In this document: positions 45,784-54,618 of the stretch, in pieces
Layout: each line of letters starts with the position of its first letter
How positions within the stretch are numbered: position 1 is the stretch's first letter
DNA from: Plantibacter flavus
GTDB lineage: Bacteria; Actinomycetota; Actinomycetes; Actinomycetales; Microbacteriaceae
DNA length: 64,000 nucleotides
Direction: 5' to 3'
Assembly: GCF_002024505.1 (NCBI RefSeq)
Contig: NZ_CP019402.1
Span: forward strand, 3,162,001-3,226,000
Program-made: the position numbers and the translations under genes
Notes under the pieces: model-generated
Databases searched by the model: none
What the model was told of the DNA's origin: nothing
What the model saw: the letters and a program-made list of their open reading frames with translations, nothing else

Positions 45784-48677
45784 GTGACGGCGTCGGCCTT
45801 CGCCGCGGCCGCCTTGTTCGCGGCGCGCGTCGCGGCAGCCTTCTTCGCCGCTTCCGAACGGGCGGTCGACGTGGCCGACGCGGACTTCGTGGCCGTCGCC
45901 TTGGCGGTCCCCGTCTTCGCGGCGGGGGTCTTCTTGGCCGGAGTCTTCTTCGCGGGTGCCTTCTTCGCGGGAGCCTTGCGACCGGCCTTCGGCTTCGCCG
46001 GGCCCTTCGCACGCTTGTCCGCCAGGAGCTGGACCGCTCGCTCGAAGTCGACGTCCTCGACCTGCTCGCCACGAGGGATCGTCGCGTTGGTCACGCCGTC
46101 CGTCACGTACGCGCCGAACCGGCCGTCCTTGATCTTGATCGGCTTCCCGCTCTCGGGGTCGGCCTCGAACTCCTTGAGGGCGCTCGACGCCTTCCTGGCT
46201 CCGTACTTGGGCTGGGCGAACAGCTCGACGGCACCGGCGAGGTCGACCGCGAAGATGTCGTCCTCGGAGGTGAGCGACCGGGTGTCGGTGCCCTTCTTGA
46301 GGTAGGGACCGTAGCGGCCGTTCTGCGCGAGGATCTCCTCGCCCGACTCGGGGTCGGCGCCGACGACCCGCGGCAGGTCGAGGAGCTTGAGCGCGGTCTC
46401 GAGGTCGATGGTCGCGAGGTCCATCGACTTGAAGAGCGATGCGGTGCGCGGCTTCTCGGCCGCCGCCTTCTTCTTGGCGGGGGCCTTCTTCTTGGCGCCC
46501 ACAGCAGGTTCGGTCACCTCACCGGTCGCCGTGTCGACGGAGAGCTCCGCCTCGGGCTCCGGGTCGACCTCGGTGATGTACGGGCCGAAGCGTCCGTCCT
46601 TCGCGACGATCTCCTTACCGGTCGTCGGGTTCACGCCGATGACGCGGTCGCCGACGACGGGTGCGTCGATGAGCTCGTGCGCCTTCGCGGGCGTCAGCTC
46701 ATCGGGTGCGAGGTCCTCGGGCAGGTTGACCCGACGCGGCGTCGGGGCTTCCTCCCCCTCGGCCGGCGGCGGACCGTCGGGCGTGACCTCGAGGTACGGG
46801 CCGTACTTGCCGATCCGGAGCGTGACGCCGTCGTCGATGACGATCGAGTTGATGCGGCGGGCGTCGATGTCGCCGAGGTTGTCGATGACCTGACGCAGGC
46901 CGCGACCCGAGTCGTCGCCGAAGTAGAAGCCCTTGAGCCAGTCGACGCGGTCGACCGAGCCGCCGGCGATCCGGTCGAGGTCGTTCTCCATCTCAGCGGT
47001 GAAGTCGTACTCGACGAGCTCCTCGAAGTACTCCTCCAGGAGACGGACGACGCTGAACGCCACCCAGCTGGGGATGAGCGCCTGGCCGCGCTGCGTCACG
47101 TAGCCGCGGTCGATGATCGTGGAGATGATCGATGCGAAGGTGGACGGTCGGCCGATGCCGAGCTCCTCGAGTCGCTTCACCAGGCTGGCCTCGGTGTAGC
47201 GCGGGGGCGGCGAGGTCTCGTGCCCCTTCGCCTCCGGGTCCTCGATGCCGAGCTGCTGGCCTTCGGTGAGGGGCGGCAACTTCGCCTCGGACGCGTCGTC
47301 CTGGGAGTTGCGGTCCTCGTCCTGGCCTTCTTCGTAGGCGGCGAGGAAGCCGCGGAAGGTGATGACGGTGCCGGAGGCGGTGAACTCGGCGCGGCCGACG
47401 TCGGTCTTCGACTCGAGCGTGATCGTCGCCGTGGAGCCCTTCGCGTCGGCCATCTGGCTTGCGACGGTGCGCTTCCAGATCAGGTCGTACAGCTTGAAGT
47501 CGTTGCCGCGGAGGGTCGATGCGAGCGAGGACGGCGTGCGGAACGTGTCGCCCGAGGGACGGATCGCCTCGTGCGCCTCCTGCGCGTTCTTGCTCTTGCC
47601 GCTGTAGAGGCGCGGCTTGTCGGGCACCGTCTCAGCACCGTAGAGCGCAGCGGCCTGCTTCCGCGCCGCGTCGATCGCCTGCTTGCTCAGCGACGGCGAG
47701 TCGGTACGCATGTACGTGATGTAGCCGTTCTCGTACAGCGACTGCGCGACACTCATCGTCTGGCGAGCGGAGAACCGGAGCTTGCGACCGGCCTCCTGCT
47801 GGAGCGTGGAGGTCGTGAAGGGAGCCGCCGGACGGCGGGAGTACGGCTTGGACTCGACGGAGAGGACGGTCGCCTTCGACTGCTCGAGTGCCGCGGCGAG
47901 CGCCGTGGCCCGCTGTTCGTCGAGCGGGACGGCACTGCCCTTGAGCTGTCCGAGGTCGTCGAAGTCGCGGCCGGTGGCGACGCGGTCGCCGTCGAGCCGG
48001 ACGAGGCGCGCGGTGAAGGGCGCTCCGGTGGCTTCTGCTTCGGGGAGGAAGCGGGCGATGACGTCCCAGTAGGAGGCGGCGCGGAAGGCGAGGCGCTCGC
48101 GCTCCCGGTCGACGACGAGTCGGGTGGCGGCGGACTGCACGCGTCCGGCGCTCAGTCCGGGGCCGACCTTGCGCCAGAGCACGGGCGAGATCTCGTACCC
48201 GTAGAGACGGTCGAGGATCCGGCGGGTCTCCTGGGCGTCGACGAGGTCGGTGTCGAGGGGCCGCGTCTTGTCCTTCGCGGCGAGGATGGCGTCCTTGGTG
48301 ATCTCGTGGAAGACCATGCGGCTGACGGGGACCTTGGGCTGCAGGACCTGCAGGAGGTGCCACGCGATGGCTTCGCCTTCGCGGTCCTCATCAGTCGCGA
48401 GGAGGAGTTCGTCGGCGTTCTTGAGTGCGCGCTTGAGGTCCGCGACGGTCTTCTTCTTCGCGTCGGAGACGACGTAGTACGGCTCGAAGCCGTTGTCGAC
48501 GTCGACCGAGAACTTGCCGAGCGAGCCCTTCTTGAGCTCGGCGGGAAGGTTCTTCGGCTCGATGAGGTCGCGGATGTGACCGACCGAGGACAGCACCTCG
48601 TAGTCGTCACCGAGGTATCCGGCGATCGACTTCATCTTGGTCGGTGACTCTACGATCACGAGTTTCTTGCCTGCCAC
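45780..48677 (-). CDS. topA: DNA topoisomerase I (type IA)
   Basis: The protein has 965 residues from a GTG with GGAAGGAG four bases upstream. A TOPRIM domain opens the protein (KKLVIVESPTKMKSI); the active-site Tyr lies in NGYITYMRTDSP. Four C-terminal repeats carry the GRFGPY/GKYGPY motif. The last 90 residues form a Lys/Ala-rich tail (PAKKAPAKKTPAKK), common in actinobacterial TopA and thought to aid DNA binding. It relaxes negative supercoils. Upstream frame extensions lack support. Confidence 0.96.
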   Translation of the reverse strand: MAGKKLVIVESPTKMKSIAGYLGDDYEVLSSVGHIRDLIEPKNLPAELKKGSLGKFSVDVDNGFEPYYVVSDAKKKTVADLKRALKNADELLLATDEDREGEAIAWHLLQVLQPKVPVSRMVFHEITKDAILAAKDKTRPLDTDLVDAQETRRILDRLYGYEISPVLWRKVGPGLSAGRVQSAATRLVVDRERERLAFRAASYWDVIARFLPEAEATGAPFTARLVRLDGDRVATGRDFDDLGQLKGSAVPLDEQRATALAAALEQSKATVLSVESKPYSRRPAAPFTTSTLQQEAGRKLRFSARQTMSVAQSLYENGYITYMRTDSPSLSKQAIDAARKQAAALYGAETVPDKPRLYSGKSKNAQEAHEAIRPSGDTFRTPSSLASTLRGNDFKLYDLIWKRTVASQMADAKGSTATITLESKTDVGRAEFTASGTVITFRGFLAAYEEGQDEDRNSQDDASEAKLPPLTEGQQLGIEDPEAKGHETSPPPRYTEASLVKRLEELGIGRPSTFASIISTIIDRGYVTQRGQALIPSWVAFSVVRLLEEYFEELVEYDFTAEMENDLDRIAGGSVDRVDWLKGFYFGDDSGRGLRQVIDNLGDIDARRINSIVIDDGVTLRIGKYGPYLEVTPDGPPPAEGEEAPTPRRVNLPEDLAPDELTPAKAHELIDAPVVGDRVIGVNPTTGKEIVAKDGRFGPYITEVDPEPEAELSVDTATGEVTEPAVGAKKKAPAKKKAAAEKPRTASLFKSMDLATIDLETALKLLDLPRVVGADPESGEEILAQNGRYGPYLKKGTDTRSLTSEDDIFAVDLAGAVELFAQPKYGARKASSALKEFEADPESGKPIKIKDGRFGAYVTDGVTNATIPRGEQVEDVDFERAVQLLADKRAKGPAKPKAGRKAPAKKAPAKKTPAKKTPAAKTGTAKATATKSASATSTARSEAAKKAAATRAANKAAAAKADAVT

Positions 48678-48787
48678 GAGGCTCCTTCCATCAGGCACAC
48701 CATACACACGTGCACAGCAGGCTTGTCCAATCGTGGGGCGGCCACGCGCGTGTCCAACCCCTTGCGTTCTGCGGCGTTCGGAGCAGA

Positions 48788-49042
48788 ATGTCTGCCATGA
48801 GTACCCGGACGAGTTACACCGTGAAGTTGACCGACGGTCCACTGGAGGGCAAGACGATCAGTGCCCGACTCAGCGACCATGGATCACCGACGCCCACCGT
48901 CGACGTGCCGAGCGGCACCGCCGGCAAGGTCTACCGGTACGCCCGGACGACCGGCGAGGAGTACGACGACTCCGGCGCCCCGAGCGCGGTCGACTACCGC
49001 TTCCTGGAGGCGGTCTTCACGACCGGCTCCAGTCAGGACTGA
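48788..49042 (+). CDS. Small hypothetical protein
   Basis: The protein has 84 residues. The ATG at 48788 has GGAG four bases upstream; an ATG at 48797 is an alternative with poorer spacing. The sequence (YTVKLTDGPLEGKTISARLS ... KVYRYARTTGEEYDD ... VDYRFLEA) looks like a small beta protein, perhaps of the same type as other short proteins of about 80 residues found beside topA in actinobacteria. No family is recognised. It is divergent from topA and convergent with the tad genes. Confidence 0.6.
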   Translation: MSAMSTRTSYTVKLTDGPLEGKTISARLSDHGSPTPTVDVPSGTAGKVYRYARTTGEEYDDSGAPSAVDYRFLEAVFTTGSSQD

Positions 49043-49061
49043 CCGGTCGCACCGCTACCTC

Positions 49062-49484
49062 TTAATAGGTGGCGGTCACGGGCACCCCGGCGACGGCGTC
49101 GGACTCCTCAGGAGGAGGTCCGGCTCTTGCAGCGACCGTGATGGCGCCGAAGGCCGTGTCGACAGTGGCGTCGACGAGGACGGTGACGCCCTCCACACTG
49201 CAGGTGCCGAGCGACGCCGCATTACGCGCCGCGACCATGCGAGCAGTTTCGCAGGGGAAGCCTGGGAGCCTGCCGGACGCGGTGTCGGCTGCCGCCAACG
49301 CGGCTGCGTCCGCCGCGTTCGCCGCTCGCTGATGAGCGGCGAAGAGCGTCACCACGGGCAGCGTCGCGAGGAGGACGGCGATCAGGGCTCCGAGGACGCC
49401 TGCCGCCAGGACCGACCCGGCTCCGGTCTCGTCGTGCAGGCCTTCCGTCGCGCGGAGCCCGATACGGCGCGGCTGCACGTTCAC
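49062..49484 (-). CDS. TadE-like pilus-associated protein (Rv3654c-like)
   Basis: The protein has 140 residues from a GTG overlapping the previous stop (GTGA). A Gly/Ala-rich membrane helix near the N terminus (GSVLAAGVLGALIAVLLATL) is followed by the Ala-rich AAHQRAANAADAAALAAADT and a Cys-containing C-terminal domain. This is the TadE-like, Rv3654c-type minor pilin-like protein of actinobacterial tad loci. It is the last gene of the flp-tadE group. Confidence 0.82.
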   Translation of the reverse strand: MNVQPRRIGLRATEGLHDETGAGSVLAAGVLGALIAVLLATLPVVTLFAAHQRAANAADAAALAAADTASGRLPGFPCETARMVAARNAASLGTCSVEGVTVLVDATVDTAFGAITVAARAGPPPEESDAVAGVPVTATY

Positions 49485-49834
49485 CGGCCGCCACCCATGG
49501 CGCACGAGGAGGCCGATACCGGGACGATGCCGGCCAGGCCGGATCCGCCGACGGCGTCGACCCGCACGCAGACGAGGTCGCCTTCCGCCCCACTCGTCAT
49601 GGTCGCCCCCGGCAGGACGCGCGCGACCCGACCCGCCGCGGTCCCGGCGTCGTCGCCTCGCCCCAGACTCCGGGCGGCGTCCGCAGCCGCGTCGGTCGCG
49701 CGGAGCTGGGTCAGCCCCACCTGCACCGCCGAGAGCCCCATCGCCAGCACGAGGACGACGGCCGGGACGACGACCGCGAACTCCGCCGTCACCGCGCCAT
49801 CCTCCGAACGGCATGTCGGCACACTCAGCCGCAC
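49481..49834 (-). CDS. TadE-like pilus assembly protein
   Basis: The protein has 117 residues. The N-terminal motif DGAVTAEFAVVVPAVVLVLA is the TadE pseudopilin segment with its conserved Glu, followed by ATDAAADAARSLGRG. A short beta domain with two Cys residues ends the protein. It lies between the Flp-like and Rv3654c-like genes. Minor pilin role in the tad system. Confidence 0.85.
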   Translation of the reverse strand: MRLSVPTCRSEDGAVTAEFAVVVPAVVLVLAMGLSAVQVGLTQLRATDAAADAARSLGRGDDAGTAAGRVARVLPGATMTSGAEGDLVCVRVDAVGGSGLAGIVPVSASSCAMGGGR

Positions 49835-49837
49835 GGC

Positions 49838-50050
49838 TCAGCCGTTCGCCGTCAGGGCTCGTCGGATGAGGTCGGTGAGGATGCCCCGCACCTCGTCTCC
49901 GCGAAGGATGGCGACCAGGAGACCTGCGAACCCGACGGCCGCCATGGTGGCCACCGCGTACTCCGCCGTGGCGGACCCCCGTTCGTCCTGCAGGATGCGC
50001 CGGACCTCGCGCGTGACGCTGTGTCCCATTCGACGACCGATCGTGATCAT
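49838..50050 (-). CDS. Flp-like pilin, DUF4244 family
   Basis: The protein has 70 residues; the ATG at 50050 has AAGGA five bases upstream. The processing-like region DERGSATAEYAVATMAAVGFAGLL carries the Glu-Tyr pair of Flp pilins before a hydrophobic helix. DUF4244 proteins take the Flp position in actinobacterial tad clusters and are probably the main pilin. The prepilin peptidase is not in the window. Confidence 0.87.
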   Translation of the reverse strand: MITIGRRMGHSVTREVRRILQDERGSATAEYAVATMAAVGFAGLLVAILRGDEVRGILTDLIRRALTANG

Positions 50051-50225
50051 GATGTTCCTTCCCCGCACCGGAGTGCTGCGCTCGTGGCACGAACACCTCC
50101 ATGTTCGGCGAACGCGTCCAGCGACGCGCGAGCAGAGCCGACGTCGGCGACGGGCCGCGTCGACCGGCCGGTTGTGGAGCGATCTCGCCTTGCACCCGAC
50201 CGCTATTCATGCTTGAGTAATAGTC

Positions 50226-50576
50226 ATGGATGAACAGCTGGCGGCGCGCGACTCGCAACTCCTCCGGGGCGTGTTGCCGATGCTCATCCTGTCCACCGTG
50301 CACCGCGGTGAGACCTACGGGTACGAGCTGGTCGAACGTCTCCGAGCCCTCGGTCTGGCCGATCTGGCGACCGGCGTCGTGTATCCGGTCCTCAGCCGGT
50401 TCGAACGCGACGGACTGGTGACCGCGCGTCGGGTCGCCTCCTCGGGCGGCCCAGCACGGAAGTACTACGCGATCACCGAACGAGGAGACGCGGCGAGGCT
50501 CGACGCCATCGCCCGCTGGAGGGCGATGACCGACATCGCCGAACGAGGAATTCACCCTGAAGGAGCATCAGCATGA
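50226..50576 (+). CDS. PadR-family transcriptional regulator
   Basis: The protein has 116 residues. The PadR winged helix is clear: LILSTVHRGETYGYELVERL, then TGVVYPVLSRFERDGLVTARR and KYYAITERGD. It overlaps the next gene (ATGA). An imperfect palindrome CTATT...AATAG at 50202-50223 just before the start could be its own operator. PadR genes are usually paired with a HAAS-domain membrane protein, as here. Confidence 0.9.
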   Translation: MDEQLAARDSQLLRGVLPMLILSTVHRGETYGYELVERLRALGLADLATGVVYPVLSRFERDGLVTARRVASSGGPARKYYAITERGDAARLDAIARWRAMTDIAERGIHPEGASA

Positions 50577-51136
50577 TCGACCAGAAGCACCCGACGGCGG
50601 ATGACCTGCTCGCCGAGCGCGCTGCACGCGGACTGAGCTTCGCGGACCGCTGGCGACGCGACTCGTACCTGCAGCGCCTCGACTGGCACCTCGAAGCTGT
50701 GGTCACGGGGCGGGAACGCCGCTCGATCATCCGTTCGCTGCGAGACGAACTCTCGGTCGATCGGCGACCGATGACGATCGCCCTGGCCGACCTCGGCTCA
50801 CCACGCGCCCTGGCCGCCCGCTACGCCGACGACCCGGCCCGATTGCGACCGACCTGGTCGATCGGGGTCATCTGGGGCGGCGTCGCGATCCTCGCCTACT
50901 GGTTCTCGTTCGCCCTGTTCACCCTCGGGATGCTCGCGGTGGTCGAGCAGTCGACACTCGATGAAGCGCACGCACGGTTCTTCTTCGTCGACGTGCTCGC
51001 CTTCGCCAACGAGGACGGCATCGGCGTCGGCTGGTCCGGCGACGTCGCGTGGATCCTCGTGCCACTCGTGATCATCGCCGTCGCCGTGCTCGTCGGAGCA
51101 CGCTGCTGGCGCGCACTGCCATGCTCCCGCGACTGA
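50573..51136 (+). CDS. HAAS-domain membrane protein, PadR partner
   Basis: The protein has 187 residues; the ATG overlaps the PadR stop. Residues 1-80 are helical and charged (HAAS-type: YLQRLDWHLEAVVTGRERRS ... ALADLGSPRALAARYAD). Three hydrophobic helices follow (VIWGGVAILAYWFSFALFTL; then DVAWILVPLVIIAVAVLVGA). This pair stands between the two halves of the tad locus in the opposite orientation. A signalling role in stress or envelope control is inferred from related pairs. Confidence 0.75.
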   Translation: MIDQKHPTADDLLAERAARGLSFADRWRRDSYLQRLDWHLEAVVTGRERRSIIRSLRDELSVDRRPMTIALADLGSPRALAARYADDPARLRPTWSIGVIWGGVAILAYWFSFALFTLGMLAVVEQSTLDEAHARFFFVDVLAFANEDGIGVGWSGDVAWILVPLVIIAVAVLVGARCWRALPCSRD

Positions 51137-51181
51137 AGCAGCCCCGCGACGGAAGCAAGCAGGTCGGCGTCGAACCGTTGG

Positions 51182-52246
51182 TCAGAACCCGAGCGTCGTC
51201 GAGGTGACGACGCTGAGGAGGAGCGGAGCCACACCGACGAGGAGGAAGGCCGGCAGGATGCAGACCCCGAGCGGGATCATGAGGCGGGTCGCGAGGATCG
51301 CTGCAGCCCGCTCGCCATCGGACCGTGCCTGATCACGCTGCTGCTCCGCCTCGCTGCGGAGCAGCTCACCGGCGGGGATCCCGGCCCTGGCCGAGAGCGC
51401 GAGGACGCCCGTGATCGTGGCACCGTCGTAGGGGACGGCGAACCGCTCGCACGCCTCCTCGACGATCGACCGGGCCTCCGGCGCCGCTCCCCCACCCGCC
51501 ATCGCCACCGCGACGAGGTCGAGCGACAACCCCGGCGCGGGGTCGCGCCTGGCCGCCCGTGCACTGAGCGCCGAACTCCAGCGCGCACCGACGATGAGGA
51601 ACACCACACCGGCCGCGAGACAACAGAGCCCGGGAGGTGTCGCGAAGAGCGTCCGCAGCGTGTCGAAGCCGAGGGCCATCCCGAGGAGGACGGCGACGAG
51701 CGGCAACCAGAGCACCAGCCTCGCCGTCGCGGACGGTCCGGCGAGCGCCGTGCCGACGTCGCGACCGATGCGGTCCAACTCGCGCAGCGACCCGGCGAGG
51801 TCGCGCAGACAGACGCCGAGCGGCGCGCCGCTGATGGCAGCGACCTGCCAAGCGGCGGCCAGGCCCGCCCAGGCCGTGCGCGCGCCGGCACTCGTCTCCT
51901 GATCAGCGATGGCGGCGATCGCCGCCGGCAGGTCGCCGCCGTGCGCGGCAGCATCGGCCACCGCTGACAGCACCGCCGCGTCGGCCCGATGATCGTTCGT
52001 CGGGCCGGCTTCGTCGTCCGGTTCATCCGCCGTGAGGCCGACGGACACCGCTGCTGATCGCGTTCGCGCATCGGCGTCGGCTTCCAGGGCGAGATGCCTC
52101 CAGGCGCTGCCGGGTGCGACACCGGCGCCCAGCAGCACGGCCAGACGTCGAGTGGTGCGCGCCACGCGGGCGGGACCGTCCTCGTCGGGCTGAGCCGTGC
52201 CGGGAAGCGCCGCGAGCACCCGCCGCAGGACCCGCAGCCGGGTCAC
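51182..52246 (-). CDS. Tad pilus inner-membrane protein, T2SF domain (TadB/TadC-like)
   Basis: The protein has 354 residues from a GTG overlapping the tadA stop (GTGA). Several hydrophobic helices are present (for example LVLWLPLVAVLLGMALGFDTL and a C-terminal ILPAFLLVGVAPLLLSVV), with two T2SF-like helical regions: one including LLGAGVAPGSAWRHLA, the other the C-terminal half with AGIPAGELLR. It may combine the TadB and TadC roles in one chain. It forms the membrane platform beside the ATPase. Confidence 0.83.
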   Translation of the reverse strand: MTRLRVLRRVLAALPGTAQPDEDGPARVARTTRRLAVLLGAGVAPGSAWRHLALEADADARTRSAAVSVGLTADEPDDEAGPTNDHRADAAVLSAVADAAAHGGDLPAAIAAIADQETSAGARTAWAGLAAAWQVAAISGAPLGVCLRDLAGSLRELDRIGRDVGTALAGPSATARLVLWLPLVAVLLGMALGFDTLRTLFATPPGLCCLAAGVVFLIVGARWSSALSARAARRDPAPGLSLDLVAVAMAGGGAAPEARSIVEEACERFAVPYDGATITGVLALSARAGIPAGELLRSEAEQQRDQARSDGERAAAILATRLMIPLGVCILPAFLLVGVAPLLLSVVTSTTLGF

Positions 52247-53277
52247 GGCAACTCCTCGACGGAGAGGCGGTCGTGTTCGTCGATCAGGAGGCGACCGACC
52301 GCCACCACCTGCCGTCCGACCGGGAGCCGTGCCAGGTGCACGACGAGTCCGATCGCGCTCGTCGCCTGACGGGCCACAGCCTCCTGACTCATGCCGGCGA
52401 GCGCACCGAGCGCTTCCAAACGGGCGGGCACGTCGGTCACGGAGTTCGCGTGGAGGGTGCCTGCACCGCCGTCGTGCCCGGTGTTGAGCGCCGACAGCAG
52501 CTCACGCACCTCGGGCCCCCGGCACTCGCCGAGGACGAGCCGGTCGGGACGCATGCGGAGCGCCTCGCGCAGGAGGCGTTCGAGGTCGATACCGCCGGCC
52601 CCCTCCAGGTTGGCCTGGCGCGACTGGAGTGCGACGACATGCGGGTGGAGGATCCGCAGCTCCGCGACGTCCTCGATCACGACGAGCCGCTCGGCTGGCG
52701 AGGCGAGGCCGAGCAGGGCGCCGAGGAGCGTCGTCTTCCCGGAGCCGCCCGCACCGGTGATGAGGATGTTCGTCCGGGCCGCGACGGCGTCGCGCAGCAG
52801 CTCGGCGACCGCCGCCGGGAACATCCCGGAGGCCTGTAGCGCATCGAACCCCAGCGCTTCGTCCCGTGGCACCCGGATGGACAGGAGCGTCCCTCGCGTC
52901 GACACCGGCGGGAGGACCACGTGGACCCGCACCCCGTCCTGCAGACGCACGTCGACGCACGGCGTCGCCTCGTCGACGTGCCGCCCGCCCCTCGCCACCA
53001 GGCGCACCGCGAGCGCGCGGATGGTCGCCTCATCGGAGCGCCATCCCGCCTCCCGCACGAGCCCGGCACCGTGGTCGAGCCAGAGGCCGGACGAGCCGTT
53101 GACGAAGAGGTCGGTGACCCCCGGATCGGCGAGGTAGGGCGCGAGCGCGCCGAAGTCGGCGAGCGCCGTGACGCCGCGCGACTCGGTCGCACGCGCGGGT
53201 TCGGCGTCGGCCGACGCCCCCGGCGGATCAGAAGGGGTGACCTCGGGCGGGATGGAGACGACGAATCGATCGGACAT
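52243..53277 (-). CDS. tadA: Tad pilus assembly ATPase (TadA/CpaF)
   Basis: The protein has 344 residues. N-terminal part: VTDLFVNGSSGLWLDHGAG ... TPCVDVRLQDGVRVHVVLPP. The Walker A box is ILITGAGGSGKTTLLGALLG; the Asp box and Walker B region (RMRPDRLVLGECRGPEVREL) and the His box (HDGGAGTLHANS) follow. It powers pilin extrusion as a hexamer. First gene of the tadA-tadBC unit. Confidence 0.93.
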   Translation of the reverse strand: MSDRFVVSIPPEVTPSDPPGASADAEPARATESRGVTALADFGALAPYLADPGVTDLFVNGSSGLWLDHGAGLVREAGWRSDEATIRALAVRLVARGGRHVDEATPCVDVRLQDGVRVHVVLPPVSTRGTLLSIRVPRDEALGFDALQASGMFPAAVAELLRDAVAARTNILITGAGGSGKTTLLGALLGLASPAERLVVIEDVAELRILHPHVVALQSRQANLEGAGGIDLERLLREALRMRPDRLVLGECRGPEVRELLSALNTGHDGGAGTLHANSVTDVPARLEALGALAGMSQEAVARQATSAIGLVVHLARLPVGRQVVAVGRLLIDEHDRLSVEELP

Positions 53278-53388
53278 GCGGCGAGCGTAGAAGCCCAGGC
53301 TCGAACCCCGAGGCGCGGAGACGCTGACCTCGCAAGCTCACGAGACCGGCCTCGCTTGTGGAGCGTCGTCGGCGAACCTCAGTGCGCC

Positions 53389-54468
53389 TCAGCGACCGAT
53401 CGTCGAGGCGCGGATGACGAGGTCCGCCGCGATCACCGGGGCGGGTGCCACCGTCCGACCCTCGATCCGGGCGAGGAGTTGCTCGGCGCCCGCGCGACCG
53501 AGCGCCTCACCGGGCAACCGCACACTCGTCAACGGCGGGTCGCTCACGACCGACGACGCCAGGTCGTCGAACCCGACCACCGCGAGCTCACCCGGCACCG
53601 GCATGCCCATCGCCCGCGCCGACTGCAGCACCCCGTACGCGTGCGTGTCGGTCGCGCAGACCAACGCGGTCACCCCGGCGTCGCGCCACCGCGGCCAGCT
53701 GTCGACGAACGCCTCGGCCGCCGCTTCGAGGTCGATGATGCTCTCCGCGCGATCGTCCGCGTGCACGCGCATCCCGCGCACGGCGGCCTCGCGCTCGAGC
53801 AGCAGTCGACGCAGAAGGAACGTGTCCGTCGCGGTGCGCCCACCGAGGTACCCGAGCTGACGGTGACCCAGGACGTGGAGGTGGTCGAGGAGCGCGCGAA
53901 CACCGCCGAGGAGGTCGAAGTCGACGGAGACGGCGCGTCGGTCGGCGGCGACGGCACCGGACGCGGCCTCCGCCGTCGTCATCGGGAGGCGGGGTGCGTC
54001 GAGCAACACGAGCGCGGCGTCCAGCCGGAGCTCCTCGAGGAAGGCCTCGCTCGGCGCGTCGACCACGACCCCGGCCGGTCGGAGGGCCGCCAGTCGGCCG
54101 AGCGCCGCCGCCGTGGGCACGTCGCCCTCCCCGGTCACTGAGACGAGTAGCTGGTAGGCGTCGCCGAGGCCGGCCCTGAGCCCGCGGATCACCGCACCGA
54201 AGTAGGGGTTCGAGGCATCCGGCGTCACGAAGACGACCAGGTTGCTCGACCCGCTCGCGAGCGCCCGCGCGGCGTGGTCGGCGACGTAGCCGAGCTCGGC
54301 GATCGCCTGGCGCACCCGTTCGGCGTTCTGTGCCGACACGTGACCGGCGTCCTTGCCGTTGGCGACGAGCGACACGGTCGCGACCGACGTCCCGGCCCGC
54401 TCCGCCACCATCGCCGCCGTCACGCGACGGGCGGCGCGTGGCCGGGGATCGTTCGGTTCGAGGGGCAC
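53389..54468 (-). CDS. LacI-family regulator of nucleoside operon
   Basis: The protein has 359 residues from a GTG at 54468; the frame is open far upstream but only this start precedes the LacI helix-turn-helix (VTAAMVAERAGTSVATVSLVANG). A periplasmic-binding-like effector domain follows (LVVFVTPDASNPYFGAVIRG; ALVCATDTHAYGV; VVGFDDLASS). Two LacI-type operators lie in the divergent promoter. It probably represses the nucleoside hydrolase operon and responds to ribose or a nucleoside; the ligand is inferred from neighbours. Confidence 0.9.
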   Translation of the reverse strand: MPLEPNDPRPRAARRVTAAMVAERAGTSVATVSLVANGKDAGHVSAQNAERVRQAIAELGYVADHAARALASGSSNLVVFVTPDASNPYFGAVIRGLRAGLGDAYQLLVSVTGEGDVPTAAALGRLAALRPAGVVVDAPSEAFLEELRLDAALVLLDAPRLPMTTAEAASGAVAADRRAVSVDFDLLGGVRALLDHLHVLGHRQLGYLGGRTATDTFLLRRLLLEREAAVRGMRVHADDRAESIIDLEAAAEAFVDSWPRWRDAGVTALVCATDTHAYGVLQSARAMGMPVPGELAVVGFDDLASSVVSDPPLTSVRLPGEALGRAGAEQLLARIEGRTVAPAPVIAADLVIRASTIGR

Positions 54469-54525
54469 CCGTCGATCGTATCGGGGCCGCGGAACCCTGG
54501 GCCGAACGACCCGGTTTGGCGAACC

Positions 54526-54537
54526 TAAAGCGCTTGA
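54526..54537. promoter_or_regulatory. LacI-type operator 1
   Basis: TAAAGCGCTTGA carries the AAGCGCTT palindrome typical of LacI-family operators. It lies 93 bp upstream of the nucleoside hydrolase ATG. Confidence 0.8.
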
Positions 54538-54559
54538 CGTAGGCTGCTCCCGGCGGACC

Positions 54560-54571
54560 TGAAGCGCTTTA
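54560..54571. promoter_or_regulatory. LacI-type operator 2
   Basis: TGAAGCGCTTTA is the same operator type, 34 bp centre to centre from operator 1, which could allow bridging or cooperative binding. Confidence 0.8.
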
Positions 54572-54618
54572 CGTGACCTGCCGCCCGCTTCCCCAGCACC
54601 CCAACGATGTGGAGAACC

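Noticed and set aside
46677..48647. 656-residue plus-strand frame opposite topA
   Set aside because: It is antisense to topA and has no recognisable domain or ribosome site.
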